Under the pieces are notes generated by a model that saw only the letters and a list, made by a program, of their open reading frames with translations, did not search any database and was not told the origin of the DNA. A DNA stretch of 64,000 nucleotides from Planctomycetia bacterium (lineage in GTDB: Bacteria; Planctomycetota; UBA8108; UBA1146), in contig JAAXJX010000038.1 of the NCBI GenBank assembly GCA_012269595.1, forward strand, positions 1 through 64,000. Direction: 5' to 3'. Position 1 is the stretch's first letter. The number at the start of each line of letters is the position of its first letter. A program made the translations under genes and the position numbers. Below are positions 31,496-40,738 of the stretch, piece after piece.

Positions 31496-34276
31496 TTACT
31501 CCGACTTTCCCGGATTGCCCTTTCTCTTGCGATTTTTGGCTCGCAGAAGGGCTTTCAGGTTTTCGCTGCCTTCTCCCTCCGGCTCGTTGGCATTCTTGTC
31601 CGAGTCGGTTTTGGAGGGTTTCGAAGGGTCCGGCTCGATTTCTCTCCGCCCACGCAAACGGGGGCGCCTGGGAGCTTCTTTGATTTCAGACTCTATATCC
31701 AGTGCAGAAACTGGAGTCTTCCTTTTCTGTATCGGCCCAAAATGAACCCTTCGAATCACGACATCGATGAAAAATAAAACCAATGCCCATCGTGTCAACA
31801 ATGGCCAAAGAGGAGTTTGGCTACTGTTTTGAACCTCGGGCCTCTCAAGCAAATCGGTTGAGGAATCGATCACTCGCCCCCTCGACTCCAGCGCAATCGA
31901 TCCGAGAAATTCCTCATCGGAACTCAAGGTGCGATATTCCGCGGGATATCCGACGGAGAAAGTACGAGCCATGTTGGCACTGGATCCATCAGGCATGGAT
32001 CCATCGATGGTCACGAGGTAATCGCCCTGTTGCCGAACCGGGAAATTCCCGATGTATCTCCCTGGGCCATCCTGACGTATCTCGATCAACTTCGTCTTCA
32101 GATCAGGTCCAAGAACACTCCCTGACAAATCAAGTCCATCCACAAATTGACCGGCTTCGTCGATGGCATCGATGAGGATGACTCCTCCCCTTCCATCGAC
32201 ACGCGTAACCGCCTGCAATGCATCCGTCTCTTCAGGCCGAGAGATAGAGCGAACCAGTTGGGCCCAAAATTTGGAGTTCCCTTCCCAGCCGGCCCATTCA
32301 GTTGACCAGCGGTTTCCAGAATCACTGGTGAAGGCAGCAGTCACGCCGATGCCGTGGCGTTTGAGTGCCAAAAGAGGGTCTTCCTCATCATTGATCAAGA
32401 TCTCAGAGGCAAGTGGTTTGATGGTTGTCAAAACGATGCCGTTAACGGAGGGAAATCCGGAGATCCCCATGACTGGATCTGCTGTCTCTCTCAATACGGG
32501 AACAAACGTACTCTCGTCGATCAGGTTCTTTCTGACCTGGAGTGCTTCCCTGAAAAAAATGCGGGGTAACTGAGTAGGGTCATCCATTCGATAGAATCTG
32601 CCACCCGTATCCGCTGCGATTTTTCTGAGAACCAACTCGGGAAATTCTCCGGAATGGGGCTGAATGCAGATGGTAGAGACTTTGATTTGTTGATCCGCAT
32701 ATTGCTTCAATAACCCCTGATTGGGTGGAGAGGGATCTCCATCAGAAATGATGATCATGTGCCGAGACTGGGCGTCGGTCGCCATCAATCCTGCAAAGGC
32801 CAACTGCATGGAAGGCTGAAACAGCAGCATGTCTTCCGGAGACATGGTGTTGATCTGGGCAGACAGGGCGGATTTATCATCCACAGGGGTCATGGGGATT
32901 CCCCATTTGTCGACCCCGTTCTTGTAAATCAGTAATCCGAAATAATCCTTGGGTGTCAATGCATCCAGTGCCGTCAAACTGATTTGCCGTGCCCATAAAT
33001 TTCCCTGAGGAAATTCACAGGTATGCAAAATGATGGCGAGCGCACCGTTGGGGATGATCTTCCGTTGGCGGATATCCATCGTCACTGGCAAGGCTTCCTC
33101 AACAGGAGTACCTTTCCAGCCTCCTGCTCCAAAGGAGTCGCTCCCGCCCACCATTAACAGCCCAACTCCATTGGAATGCACCAGACCCTCCAGCAGCTGG
33201 GCGACTTCCTTGCGTATTGAAAAATAGGAAACATTGTCCAGGATCACAGAGGAGTAGCCGGTGTAATCGGTCACAACTGCTGACAGATCCGCAGCAGCCT
33301 GCTCTTCTACCAGGATCTCGGAGCCGTTGAGATAACCCCGGATCGGGGATGCCCCATCTGCTGAGACGATCAAAACCTTCGAATTTTCACGGCTCGAAAC
33401 CATGACTGAACCGGCGTTGTTGAGCGGAATCGAATCGGTTCCCTCGGAGGGTTGAATCTGAACCTGAAAGCGACGCTGACCCGTTCCCGAAACTACAGGG
33501 AATGAAATCCGATTTTTCCCCACCGCAAGATCCATTTCCTGCCGGGACAGGAGTTCTCCATCTTCTCTGAGAACGACAGAAGCGGTCGTCTCAACCGTCG
33601 ATTCGAGAACAGCAGCCACCTCAAAGGTTTGACCCGGTTCCACTTCCTGGGGAGCGGCAACCGATTCGACCAATACTTCATTGAATCGGTCGTACACGAT
33701 GGGCCAGACATCCACGGAGATTCCCGCTGCCGCAAGATTGCGAGCTTCACGAATCGCGTCTCCTTCAGTGGGATTACCATCACTGAGAAGGATGATTCGC
33801 TTGCCACCCGTCCCTCCATTAGCCGTCAAAAAGCTGGAGGCATATCGGAATGCAGCACTGATGTCCGTCACACCCTGATTCAAGGAGACCGGTTTTCCTG
33901 ATCCCAGGTTGAGGGCGAAACCCTGTTCCAGTACAGGTTCAGAACCGAACGAGATCAACGCGACCTGGTCTGGGACAGTCAGCGTGCCCAGTCTTCTTGA
34001 GATCTGCTCAAGAACTGCATCCGTCTCCAATCTGGAGACCGATTCGGATAGATCTCTCAGGACAACGATGGAGAGCCCGTCGTTTTCAGATTCGAGAGAG
34101 AATCCTGCAAGCCCGAGAAACAAAAGCAATACTGCCACGATCCTCAGGATCAATGATGAGTTGCGGATCACCGGTGAAGTGGCCGCACGACTCGATTTCC
34201 ACAGGAAAAGCAGAATGGCGAGGGCAGGCACAGCCCAAAGCAACAACGAAGGCTGGGCGAATTCAAAAGTCATCAC
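31496..34276 (-). CDS. Membrane-anchored VWA-domain protein with glutamine-amidotransferase-like region
   Basis: 926 aa; two N-terminal TMs, IVVLRDLSESVSRLE, MIIISDGDPSPPNQGLLKQYADQQIKVSTI, MVGGSDSFGAGGWKGTPVEEALPV, C-terminal TM and charged tail. Confidence 0.85.
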   Translation of the reverse strand: MMTFEFAQPSLLLWAVPALAILLFLWKSSRAATSPVIRNSSLILRIVAVLLLFLGLAGFSLESENDGLSIVVLRDLSESVSRLETDAVLEQISRRLGTLTVPDQVALISFGSEPVLEQGFALNLGSGKPVSLNQGVTDISAAFRYASSFLTANGGTGGKRIILLSDGNPTEGDAIREARNLAAAGISVDVWPIVYDRFNEVLVESVAAPQEVEPGQTFEVAAVLESTVETTASVVLREDGELLSRQEMDLAVGKNRISFPVVSGTGQRRFQVQIQPSEGTDSIPLNNAGSVMVSSRENSKVLIVSADGASPIRGYLNGSEILVEEQAAADLSAVVTDYTGYSSVILDNVSYFSIRKEVAQLLEGLVHSNGVGLLMVGGSDSFGAGGWKGTPVEEALPVTMDIRQRKIIPNGALAIILHTCEFPQGNLWARQISLTALDALTPKDYFGLLIYKNGVDKWGIPMTPVDDKSALSAQINTMSPEDMLLFQPSMQLAFAGLMATDAQSRHMIIISDGDPSPPNQGLLKQYADQQIKVSTICIQPHSGEFPELVLRKIAADTGGRFYRMDDPTQLPRIFFREALQVRKNLIDESTFVPVLRETADPVMGISGFPSVNGIVLTTIKPLASEILINDEEDPLLALKRHGIGVTAAFTSDSGNRWSTEWAGWEGNSKFWAQLVRSISRPEETDALQAVTRVDGRGGVILIDAIDEAGQFVDGLDLSGSVLGPDLKTKLIEIRQDGPGRYIGNFPVRQQGDYLVTIDGSMPDGSSANMARTFSVGYPAEYRTLSSDEEFLGSIALESRGRVIDSSTDLLERPEVQNSSQTPLWPLLTRWALVLFFIDVVIRRVHFGPIQKRKTPVSALDIESEIKEAPRRPRLRGRREIEPDPSKPSKTDSDKNANEPEGEGSENLKALLRAKNRKRKGNPGKSE

Positions 34277-35247
34277 CTCAGATCCTTCCCTGAAAGCCGG
34301 AGCCTGCTGATTCGATTATTGCCAGTATCGGCAATGTAGATCTCCACCTCACCTGACTGCATTTTTGCCGAGATCCCCCTCGGTTCATGCAGTTGACCAC
34401 TGCCTCTACCCAAGCCGCCGTATTGTGCCAGACAGCCCCCCTCGGCAGTGAAAACCTGCAACAAACAACCTGATCGATCAACCACCAGGATTTTGCCGTC
34501 ACTGAGAACATCGACATCGAATGGTACGACAAACTCTCCCTGTGCAGTGCCTGGTCCACCAATCTGCTGTAGCAGTTCACCCTCCGCTGAAAACCGAAGA
34601 ACCCTCTGATGACCGCAATCGACGACCAGAACTGTTCCATCAGGAGCGACTGCCAGACCCTCAGGCCTCAGTAATTGGCCGGGGCCGTCCCCGCGTTCCC
34701 CCCAGAAATCGATCAGTTCCCCCTCGCGGGTAAACCGGAAAATCCTGTCCCTTTCGCCATAGGAAGCGACGAAAATGGTGCCGTCTGGAGCGATGTCAAT
34801 TCCCCTGACCAATTCGAGGTCACTTCCCTCACCAAACCGCCGAATCTCAACGCCCATCGAATCAAACTCTAGGATTCGCATGTAATGGGTATCCGCAACC
34901 AGATAGTGGCCATCAGGAGTTTGACAGAGATCGATGGGATGCCCGGAAGTCCATTCAGGCAACGCCCAAACACCTATGACCTGCCCCTCGTCATTGAAGA
35001 CCTGAGCCCTGCCACTTCGATCGATGATGACACAACCACCTTCATTTCGTGTGGTGATCGCCCTTGGCTGAAACAGTTTCCCAACCCCTCGGCCGGGTCC
35101 ACCCAGAAGGCTCACATTGGGGAGGGGTTGCCAAAGGCCACTATCGGTACAGGAGACAAATATAAAAGGGAGGCACAGGGAAATCCCGAGACGCGATGAA
35201 AGGGGCCTGTGAAGAAAGGATGGGATGGCAGCGAGAAAGCCCATCAA
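34273..35247 (-). CDS. NHL-repeat protein, probably lipoprotein/exported
   Basis: 324 aa; repeats FWGERGDGPGQLLRPEGLAVAPDGTVLVVDCGHQRVLRFSAEGELL; N-terminal hydrophobic segment ending FIFVSC. Overlaps the VWA gene start (ATGA). Confidence 0.87.
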   Translation of the reverse strand: MMGFLAAIPSFLHRPLSSRLGISLCLPFIFVSCTDSGLWQPLPNVSLLGGPGRGVGKLFQPRAITTRNEGGCVIIDRSGRAQVFNDEGQVIGVWALPEWTSGHPIDLCQTPDGHYLVADTHYMRILEFDSMGVEIRRFGEGSDLELVRGIDIAPDGTIFVASYGERDRIFRFTREGELIDFWGERGDGPGQLLRPEGLAVAPDGTVLVVDCGHQRVLRFSAEGELLQQIGGPGTAQGEFVVPFDVDVLSDGKILVVDRSGCLLQVFTAEGGCLAQYGGLGRGSGQLHEPRGISAKMQSGEVEIYIADTGNNRISRLRLSGKDLR

Positions 35248-36881
35248 TCGTCGGAGCGCCCCTGGAGGCGGTCGAAGTAATCGCGGGTCACTTTTTTGAG
35301 GGAAGCGGGAAGCCGCTGCTTTTCAATCTCTGATTCCGCAATTTTGCTGCTGCTCTTTACCGTCTCGACAAACTCCCTGCGGGCTTCACCGGTGGGAGCT
35401 TCTCCACGGGTCAAAATGGTGGAAACAATTTTACCGGGGTTGGGGCCTCCACCGGGAAACTGCTCCGTCTTGAATTCCCCTGGCTTGCCACCAATCTCTT
35501 CGGGATTTCCGCCACCCTGCCCTGGGTTGGTTCCCTGACCCATACCTTTGCCAGCGGAAGCTCCAGCCTGTGCTCCCGATTGCTTGCTCTTTTTGTTGAT
35601 GTGGACAAGACCTTGCCCACCGGAACTGCCCCCGCTTCACGTGCCACCTGAGTTGGCGTCGCACTTTCCGGCGAGGCAATCGGGACAGATTTTCGGCGGA
35701 TCACCTTCAGGCCACTCCTGAGCCAATTGACTCAACTCGGCCTCGGTGAACTCCAGTTGATCCTTGACCTGCTCCAGCATTGCGAGGTCTTTGAGCATCC
35801 GTGAAAGTTGTTCCAGATCATTGACCAGATCTTCATCTTTGGATCCAGACTCACCCGGTTTTCCGCTGCGCCCCGGTTTTCGTCCCATCATTTTGCGGAG
35901 TTGGTCCCCCATACGCTTCATGGCTTCAGGGTTCTCTCCGATTTTTTTTGCCAACGCATCCAAAGCAGTGGCGATTTGACCTGGATCTTCCTCTTGCAAA
36001 GCCTTGGCCAACCTTCGCATCTCAGGGGAGGATTGCTGACTCAACGAATCCAGCCCCTCCTTAAGTCGATTAACCGACTCTTTGGAAGAATCGCTCTTCA
36101 TGCTTTTCTTCGCGGCGGCGACCTTGGACTTCTGTCGATTCAATTGCTCTTGCAGATCTGCGGAAGTCCGCTTCTCCGCAGTTGGAGATTTGGCCGCCTG
36201 AAGGTTTTTCTTCTGATTGTCTGCAATCTTCTGGATGACGTCCCGAACCTCTTTTGAGACCTCATGCTTTTTTGAAATCTCCTCGACCTTTTCCAGACGA
36301 CGGACGAGGGCCTTCTCCTTGCGCAATGCCCGGGCAGAATCTTTGCGCTCCTCCTCGACCATGGCCTGTGTACCCAGCAAATCCATGGCTGGCACGAACA
36401 GGCTGACCAGGAAGAAAGTGGCACAGGTCCAGAGGACCTTTCCCGGCCAAAGATTGGCGACAGGGAGAGCCTGCTTCAGATCGACTGATCCGGAAACCTC
36501 GTTCGCATCCGCGATCACTTTTTTGGAAGTGTCCTCGGTGAGTTTTCCATCCCGGGCGTAGATCGCAGTGGAAATCGTTTGCGGAATGTGTGAGTTCTTT
36601 TCCACTTCGACAGCCCCGGAGAGGGTCGTCGATTTGTATCTGAATACTGAACCGAGGAGATAGAGAAGAAATGCCACTCCCGAAGCCCAAAGTTTTTGGT
36701 CAGTCGCTGTCACCGGTTGGTACAACTTGTCGACCAAAATGAGAACCGCTGCAATCAACAGGCTTCCACACAGAGCGCCCTCCAAAGATCGAAGCATCTT
36801 CAGATAGATCCGCCTGCGCTGAATCCGCTTCAAAAGCAGATCCAGATCTTTACCAGATTGATTTTGGGATTCTGCGTTCAT
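35244..36881 (-). CDS. Coiled-coil membrane protein interrupted by one in-frame TGA (35637-35639): candidate selenoprotein, or stop-interrupted gene
   Basis: Tracks 35637..36953 and 35244..35543 are in one frame, separated by a single TGA plus 31 open codons: ...CPDCLAGKCDANSGGT-[TGA]-SGGSSGGQGLVHINKKSKQSGAQAGASAGKGMGQGTNPG...VTRDYFDRLQGRSDD*. Terminal TGA overlaps the ATG of the NHL gene (TGATG). SECIS-like hairpin follows. ATG 36881 (MNAESQNQ). Confidence 0.6.
35601..35620 (-). promoter_or_regulatory. Candidate bacterial SECIS hairpin
   Basis: RNA GUGGGCAA-GGUC-UUGUCCAC: 8 bp (one G-U), apical loop GGUC starting 25 nt after the UGA. Geometry read by eye. Confidence 0.5.
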
Positions 36882-37025
36882 GGAGATTTCCGGATCCTCA
36901 CAAAAGTGGCACAGCGAAATTAGCACTGGGCTTGTGCTCGATTTTTTCTGCAATAGAAACGGCTGAAGTACGCCAATCAGTTCCAGAAAATCACTGATAC
37001 ATTGTACTTCAGTAACATTGGGTAA

Positions 37026-37601
37026 TCAGTCTTCTTTTGACGGAATATCCGCAGGGGGCATCCACGTCTCCAGATCCACTCCTGTTGCTTCAGCGACTCG
37101 ATTGATGTGACTGAAAAACCCGACGACATGAATCGCCTCTAGGATTTGCAGATCAGTGAATCCCTCTCTCCGCAATATTTGAAGGTCTTCGCCAGAGTGC
37201 TCCCCAGACAACTTTGCGAGCTTGAGTGCAAAGTATCCCAGTGCTTTTTGACGTGAATCGAGGGAGTCGAAGTCAGGCTGTCCCGGTCGTACCGAGCGGG
37301 CGAGAGCCTCACCGCCTTCAGCGGAATCAAGGTCTCTCAGATGGGATTCGATTCAGTAGTGACAGTTATTGGCCTTGCTGGTGATGACGGCGAGCCATTC
37401 ACGTTCAGCGGAAGTCAGTTCCCCGGGGCCTTTCATCAGTTGGACATAGAACTTCATGAAAGAATCGAGAAGGTCCGATCGTAACGACATCACTTTCAGA
37501 ATCTCAGAAACTTCGCCAGCACGCCCACCAGCTGCGGCGTATACCCGCGAAAGAATTCCACTCGAATCATCTTCGGGGTTTTGTTGCTGAATCCAGGACA
37601 T
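37026..37601 (-). CDS. AhpD-like (carboxymuconolactone decarboxylase superfamily, peroxidase-related) selenoprotein; Sec at TGA 37353-37355
   Basis: Continuous frame with one internal TGA: ...SAEREWLAVITSKANNCHY-U-IESHLRDLDSAEGGEALARSVRPGQPDFDSLDSRQKALGYFALKLAK...ILEAIHVVGFFSHINRVAEATGVDLE*. TGA lies at the second Cys of the family motif CxYCxxxH. Start 4 bp from the aroC stop with SD GGAG. Confidence 0.88.
37307..37332 (-). promoter_or_regulatory. Candidate SECIS hairpin for the AhpD-like gene
   Basis: RNA CCUU-GAUU-CCGC-UGAAG-GCGG-U-GAGG; apical loop begins 33 nt after the UGA, G at loop position 2. An alternative hairpin GAAUC...GAUUC (37324..37349) with inner UCU-GAG-AGA competes. Confidence 0.4.
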
Positions 37602-37604
37602 GCA

Positions 37605-38696
37605 TCACTCTCCTTCAAAGGGGGGAATCGCACGCCGTGCCAAAAGCCTGTCAGCAAGGACCAGTGCCAACATCGATTCGACAATCGGGACTGCTCTGGG
37701 GAGTACACAGGGATCGTGTCGTCCGGTTCCTGAAAACGTGGTGGCTTCACCACTCTTTTTGACAGACTCCTGGGATTTGCGGATAGTCGAAGTCGGCTTG
37801 AAACCCACCCTCATCCAAATCGGAGCTCCACTGGTAATCCCGCCCTGCAGACCACCACTGCGATTGGTTTTTTGGATCACAACACCCTCTTCATTGGTGT
37901 CGTAGGCATCGTTGTTGTCACTGCCCGTTCTTCCAGTAGCAGCGATACCGTCGCCTATTTCGAGTGCAACTGTGGCGGGAATCGACAACATGGCAAGCCC
38001 CAGCCATGCTTTCATTTTTCCAAAGACCGGATCCCCCCAGCCAGCGGGAACCCCACGAGCCACAACTCCTACCCAGCCTCCGAGACTCTCGCCTTCGTCT
38101 CTTGCCCGGGCGATTTCCGCTTCAAACCTTGCAGAAGTCTCAGTATCGGGACAACGGATCGGGCTTTGATCCACGTTTTCCACTGTCAGTTGATCGATAT
38201 CGACCGGGGCACGTACCCCCGCCACTTCCGAAACCCAACCGACAATTTCAATCCCGTGCTCGAGTCGAAGAAATTCCGCGGCGATGGCTCCTGCTGCAAC
38301 CCGGGCCGCTGTCTCCCGCGCACTCGCCCGTCCACCTCCACGAGGATCCCGATGGCCGTATCGGGCCTCCGTCGTGAAATCTGCGTGCCCTGGCCGATAG
38401 ATGTCTGCGAGTGACTCATAATCCTGAGAGCGGACGTCGCTACTCTCTATGTAGATAGAGAGAGGGGTTCCGAGGGTTCTTCCCTCAAAAACACCGGAGA
38501 GAATCTGCGGTTCATCCGGCTCCCTGCGAGGAGAAGACAATGCTCCACCCGGCCTGCGCCTTTTGAGTTGCCGTTGAAGCAGCTCGGGTGTGACTGGCAA
38601 ACCGGCGGGCAGGCCGTCGATCACCACACCGATTCCGGGGCCATGGGACTCTCCCCATGTCGTAATACGCAGGTACTCGCCGAAGGTATTGCTCAT
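37605..38696 (-). CDS. aroC: Chorismate synthase
   Basis: MSNTFGEYLRITTWGESHGPGIGVVIDGLPAGLPV, RPGHADFTTEARYGHRDPRGGGRASARETAARVAAGAIA, TGRHDPCVLPRAVPIVESM. Confidence 0.98.
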   Translation of the reverse strand: MSNTFGEYLRITTWGESHGPGIGVVIDGLPAGLPVTPELLQRQLKRRRPGGALSSPRREPDEPQILSGVFEGRTLGTPLSIYIESSDVRSQDYESLADIYRPGHADFTTEARYGHRDPRGGGRASARETAARVAAGAIAAEFLRLEHGIEIVGWVSEVAGVRAPVDIDQLTVENVDQSPIRCPDTETSARFEAEIARARDEGESLGGWVGVVARGVPAGWGDPVFGKMKAWLGLAMLSIPATVALEIGDGIAATGRTGSDNNDAYDTNEEGVVIQKTNRSGGLQGGITSGAPIWMRVGFKPTSTIRKSQESVKKSGEATTFSGTGRHDPCVLPRAVPIVESMLALVLADRLLARRAIPPFEGE

Positions 38697-38759
38697 ACCT
38701 CCGAATTTAGTCAATCTGGGGTCGATTGCCAATCCCATGAACAGGACTTGTCAGGATCC

Positions 38760-39842
38760 ATGAATACTTCAGAGGCCCCGAATCCAATCTCAACACGGCT
38801 TCTTCAGTGGTATACCCCTGATGCTCATGGGATGCCGTGGAGGGGCTGTGGGGATCCCTATGGAATCTGGCTTTCTGAAGTCATGCTTCAACAAACACAG
38901 ATTTCCACTGTCATCCCCTACTGGAACAAGTTCATGGATCACTATCCTGATATCGCCCAACTCGCCAACGCAGATGAGGAGTCGGTCCTCGAGGACTGGG
39001 CAGGCCTGGGTTATTACTCCCGGGGACGAAACCTCCATCGGGCGGCCAAAAAAATGGTCGAGGAACATCGATCGCAGTTTCCCCGTGACCCAGAAAAAGT
39101 CCGGGCATTACCGGGAGTCGGTGAATACACCACAGCCGCCATCTGCAGCATTGCATTTGGCTCCGAACTGGCAGTGGTTGACGGAAATGTGGAACGGGTA
39201 ATTTGTCGTCACCAGAAACTTTCAGGGGATCCCAAGCGAGGTGAAACCAAACTCAGGATCCGTGAAGTCTCTACTGAGTGGCTGCACCCGGATCGACCGG
39301 GAGATCATAACCAGGCGATGATGGACTTGGGAAGAACGGTCTGTACTCCCAGAAATCCGAAATGTGATGAGTGCCCCATCGCTGAGGATTGTCAGGCTCG
39401 AATCGCTGGTGAACCGCATCGTTGGCCGCAACCGAAGAAGCGTCGTACTGTCGAAAAACAACAGTGGATCAGCGCACTTTTTTCATGGAACGAAAAAATA
39501 CTTTTACTCCCGGGCAATACTGAATTGCTCAAAAATCATCCGGGACCGGTCCTCGCCAGATCCGAAGGCGACCTCGACACGGAAACAGCCCTGATTGAAG
39601 AGTTTGCCCGGCGGAATCTTGGAACACCGGTGATCATCGGCTTTGGTGATCGGTTCCGCCACACCATCACACACCGCCAATTGGATGTTCAGCCAGTGCT
39701 CTGCAGTTGGCAGGGCCCCGTTCCTGATGAAGCCCGTCTCATCGACGCTGAAGCTTCCAGCAAACTGCCGGTACTTCATCGAAAAGCCCTGCAGAACCTG
39801 CTCCCCCTTCTCGGAGCGGAATGTGAGAAAGACGAAAAATGA
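38760..39842 (+). CDS. mutY: A/G-specific adenine glycosylase MutY
   Basis: MPWRGCGDPYGIWLSEVMLQQTQISTVIPYW, LPGVGEYTTAAICSIAFGSELAVVDGNVERV, FeS Cys cluster CTPRNPKCDECPIAEDC. Confidence 0.96.
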   Translation: MNTSEAPNPISTRLLQWYTPDAHGMPWRGCGDPYGIWLSEVMLQQTQISTVIPYWNKFMDHYPDIAQLANADEESVLEDWAGLGYYSRGRNLHRAAKKMVEEHRSQFPRDPEKVRALPGVGEYTTAAICSIAFGSELAVVDGNVERVICRHQKLSGDPKRGETKLRIREVSTEWLHPDRPGDHNQAMMDLGRTVCTPRNPKCDECPIAEDCQARIAGEPHRWPQPKKRRTVEKQQWISALFSWNEKILLLPGNTELLKNHPGPVLARSEGDLDTETALIEEFARRNLGTPVIIGFGDRFRHTITHRQLDVQPVLCSWQGPVPDEARLIDAEASSKLPVLHRKALQNLLPLLGAECEKDEK

Positions 39843-40738
39843 AAACGATTCGCAACCTGCAGGAATGGGATTCAACGCGATGGGACAGTTCCCCGCCGGG
39901 GCCAGTCACCGGAGTGCTCGTCGGCCCCCCTCTCTATTTTGATATCACCGACGTCCGAAACGAACATATGAAAGGCCAGATCGGGAATGTCGACAAAAGA
40001 AGAGCCCAGGATCAATGGGAAACCCTGTGCGATAAAATCCGCAGACTCGGCATTACCATTCATGAGCTCGACCCCATGAAAGAACAGGTGGATGCGGTCT
40101 TCACGGCCAATCCTTCCCTTTGTACTTCGGACCGCGCTGGATTACCCAGAGTCATCATCGGTCGCATGAATCACCCCAACCGTGTTCCGGAAAGTGATCA
40201 GCATCGACAGGTCTATCAGCAGTTGGGGCTTCACTGCGATTCACTCCCTGCTGAAATTGTTTCATGGGAGGGAAATGGAGACTCCCTGCGTGATCTCCAG
40301 CGCCCTCTCCTCTGGTGCGGTCTGGGACCACGCAGTGAGGAAGCGGGACATGTCGCCGCCGGTCAACTCCTCGGCCTCGACCTCGCTTTGCTCGAACTTC
40401 CAACTGCAGATTTTTATCACCTCGATACGGCACTCGCCCTGCTCAATGAATCGACTGCCGCATTCGTCCGGGAAGCTTTCACCGCTGAGGGAATCCAGCT
40501 TCTAGAGGCAGCGTTTGAAAACCTCATCGAAGTTGATCCCAATGAAGCGAAAACCAGGTTGGCGGGAAACATGTGGTGCCCGGATGGCTCCCATGTTTTC
40601 ATCACCAGCCAGACCCCACGCACCTGTGCCCAATTGACCGGGAATGGATTCCAGATCATTGAGGTGGATACCGGTGAATTTCTTAAATCGGGTGGAAGCG
40701 TGTTTTGCATGAGACAGGAGATTCGTGATGTCCGCTGA
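39839..40738 (+). CDS. Amidinotransferase / dimethylargininase-like protein
   Basis: 299 aa; DAVFTANPSLC, EGNGDSL, FYHLDTALALL, C-terminal KSGGSVFCMRQEI. Confidence 0.8.
   Translation: MKTIRNLQEWDSTRWDSSPPGPVTGVLVGPPLYFDITDVRNEHMKGQIGNVDKRRAQDQWETLCDKIRRLGITIHELDPMKEQVDAVFTANPSLCTSDRAGLPRVIIGRMNHPNRVPESDQHRQVYQQLGLHCDSLPAEIVSWEGNGDSLRDLQRPLLWCGLGPRSEEAGHVAAGQLLGLDLALLELPTADFYHLDTALALLNESTAAFVREAFTAEGIQLLEAAFENLIEVDPNEAKTRLAGNMWCPDGSHVFITSQTPRTCAQLTGNGFQIIEVDTGEFLKSGGSVFCMRQEIRDVR

Noticed and set aside
37139-37330. 63-aa minus ORF MIPLKAVRLSPARYDRDS...
   Set aside because: Alternative frame inside the AhpD-like selenoprotein gene; arises only because the true frame is split at TGA.
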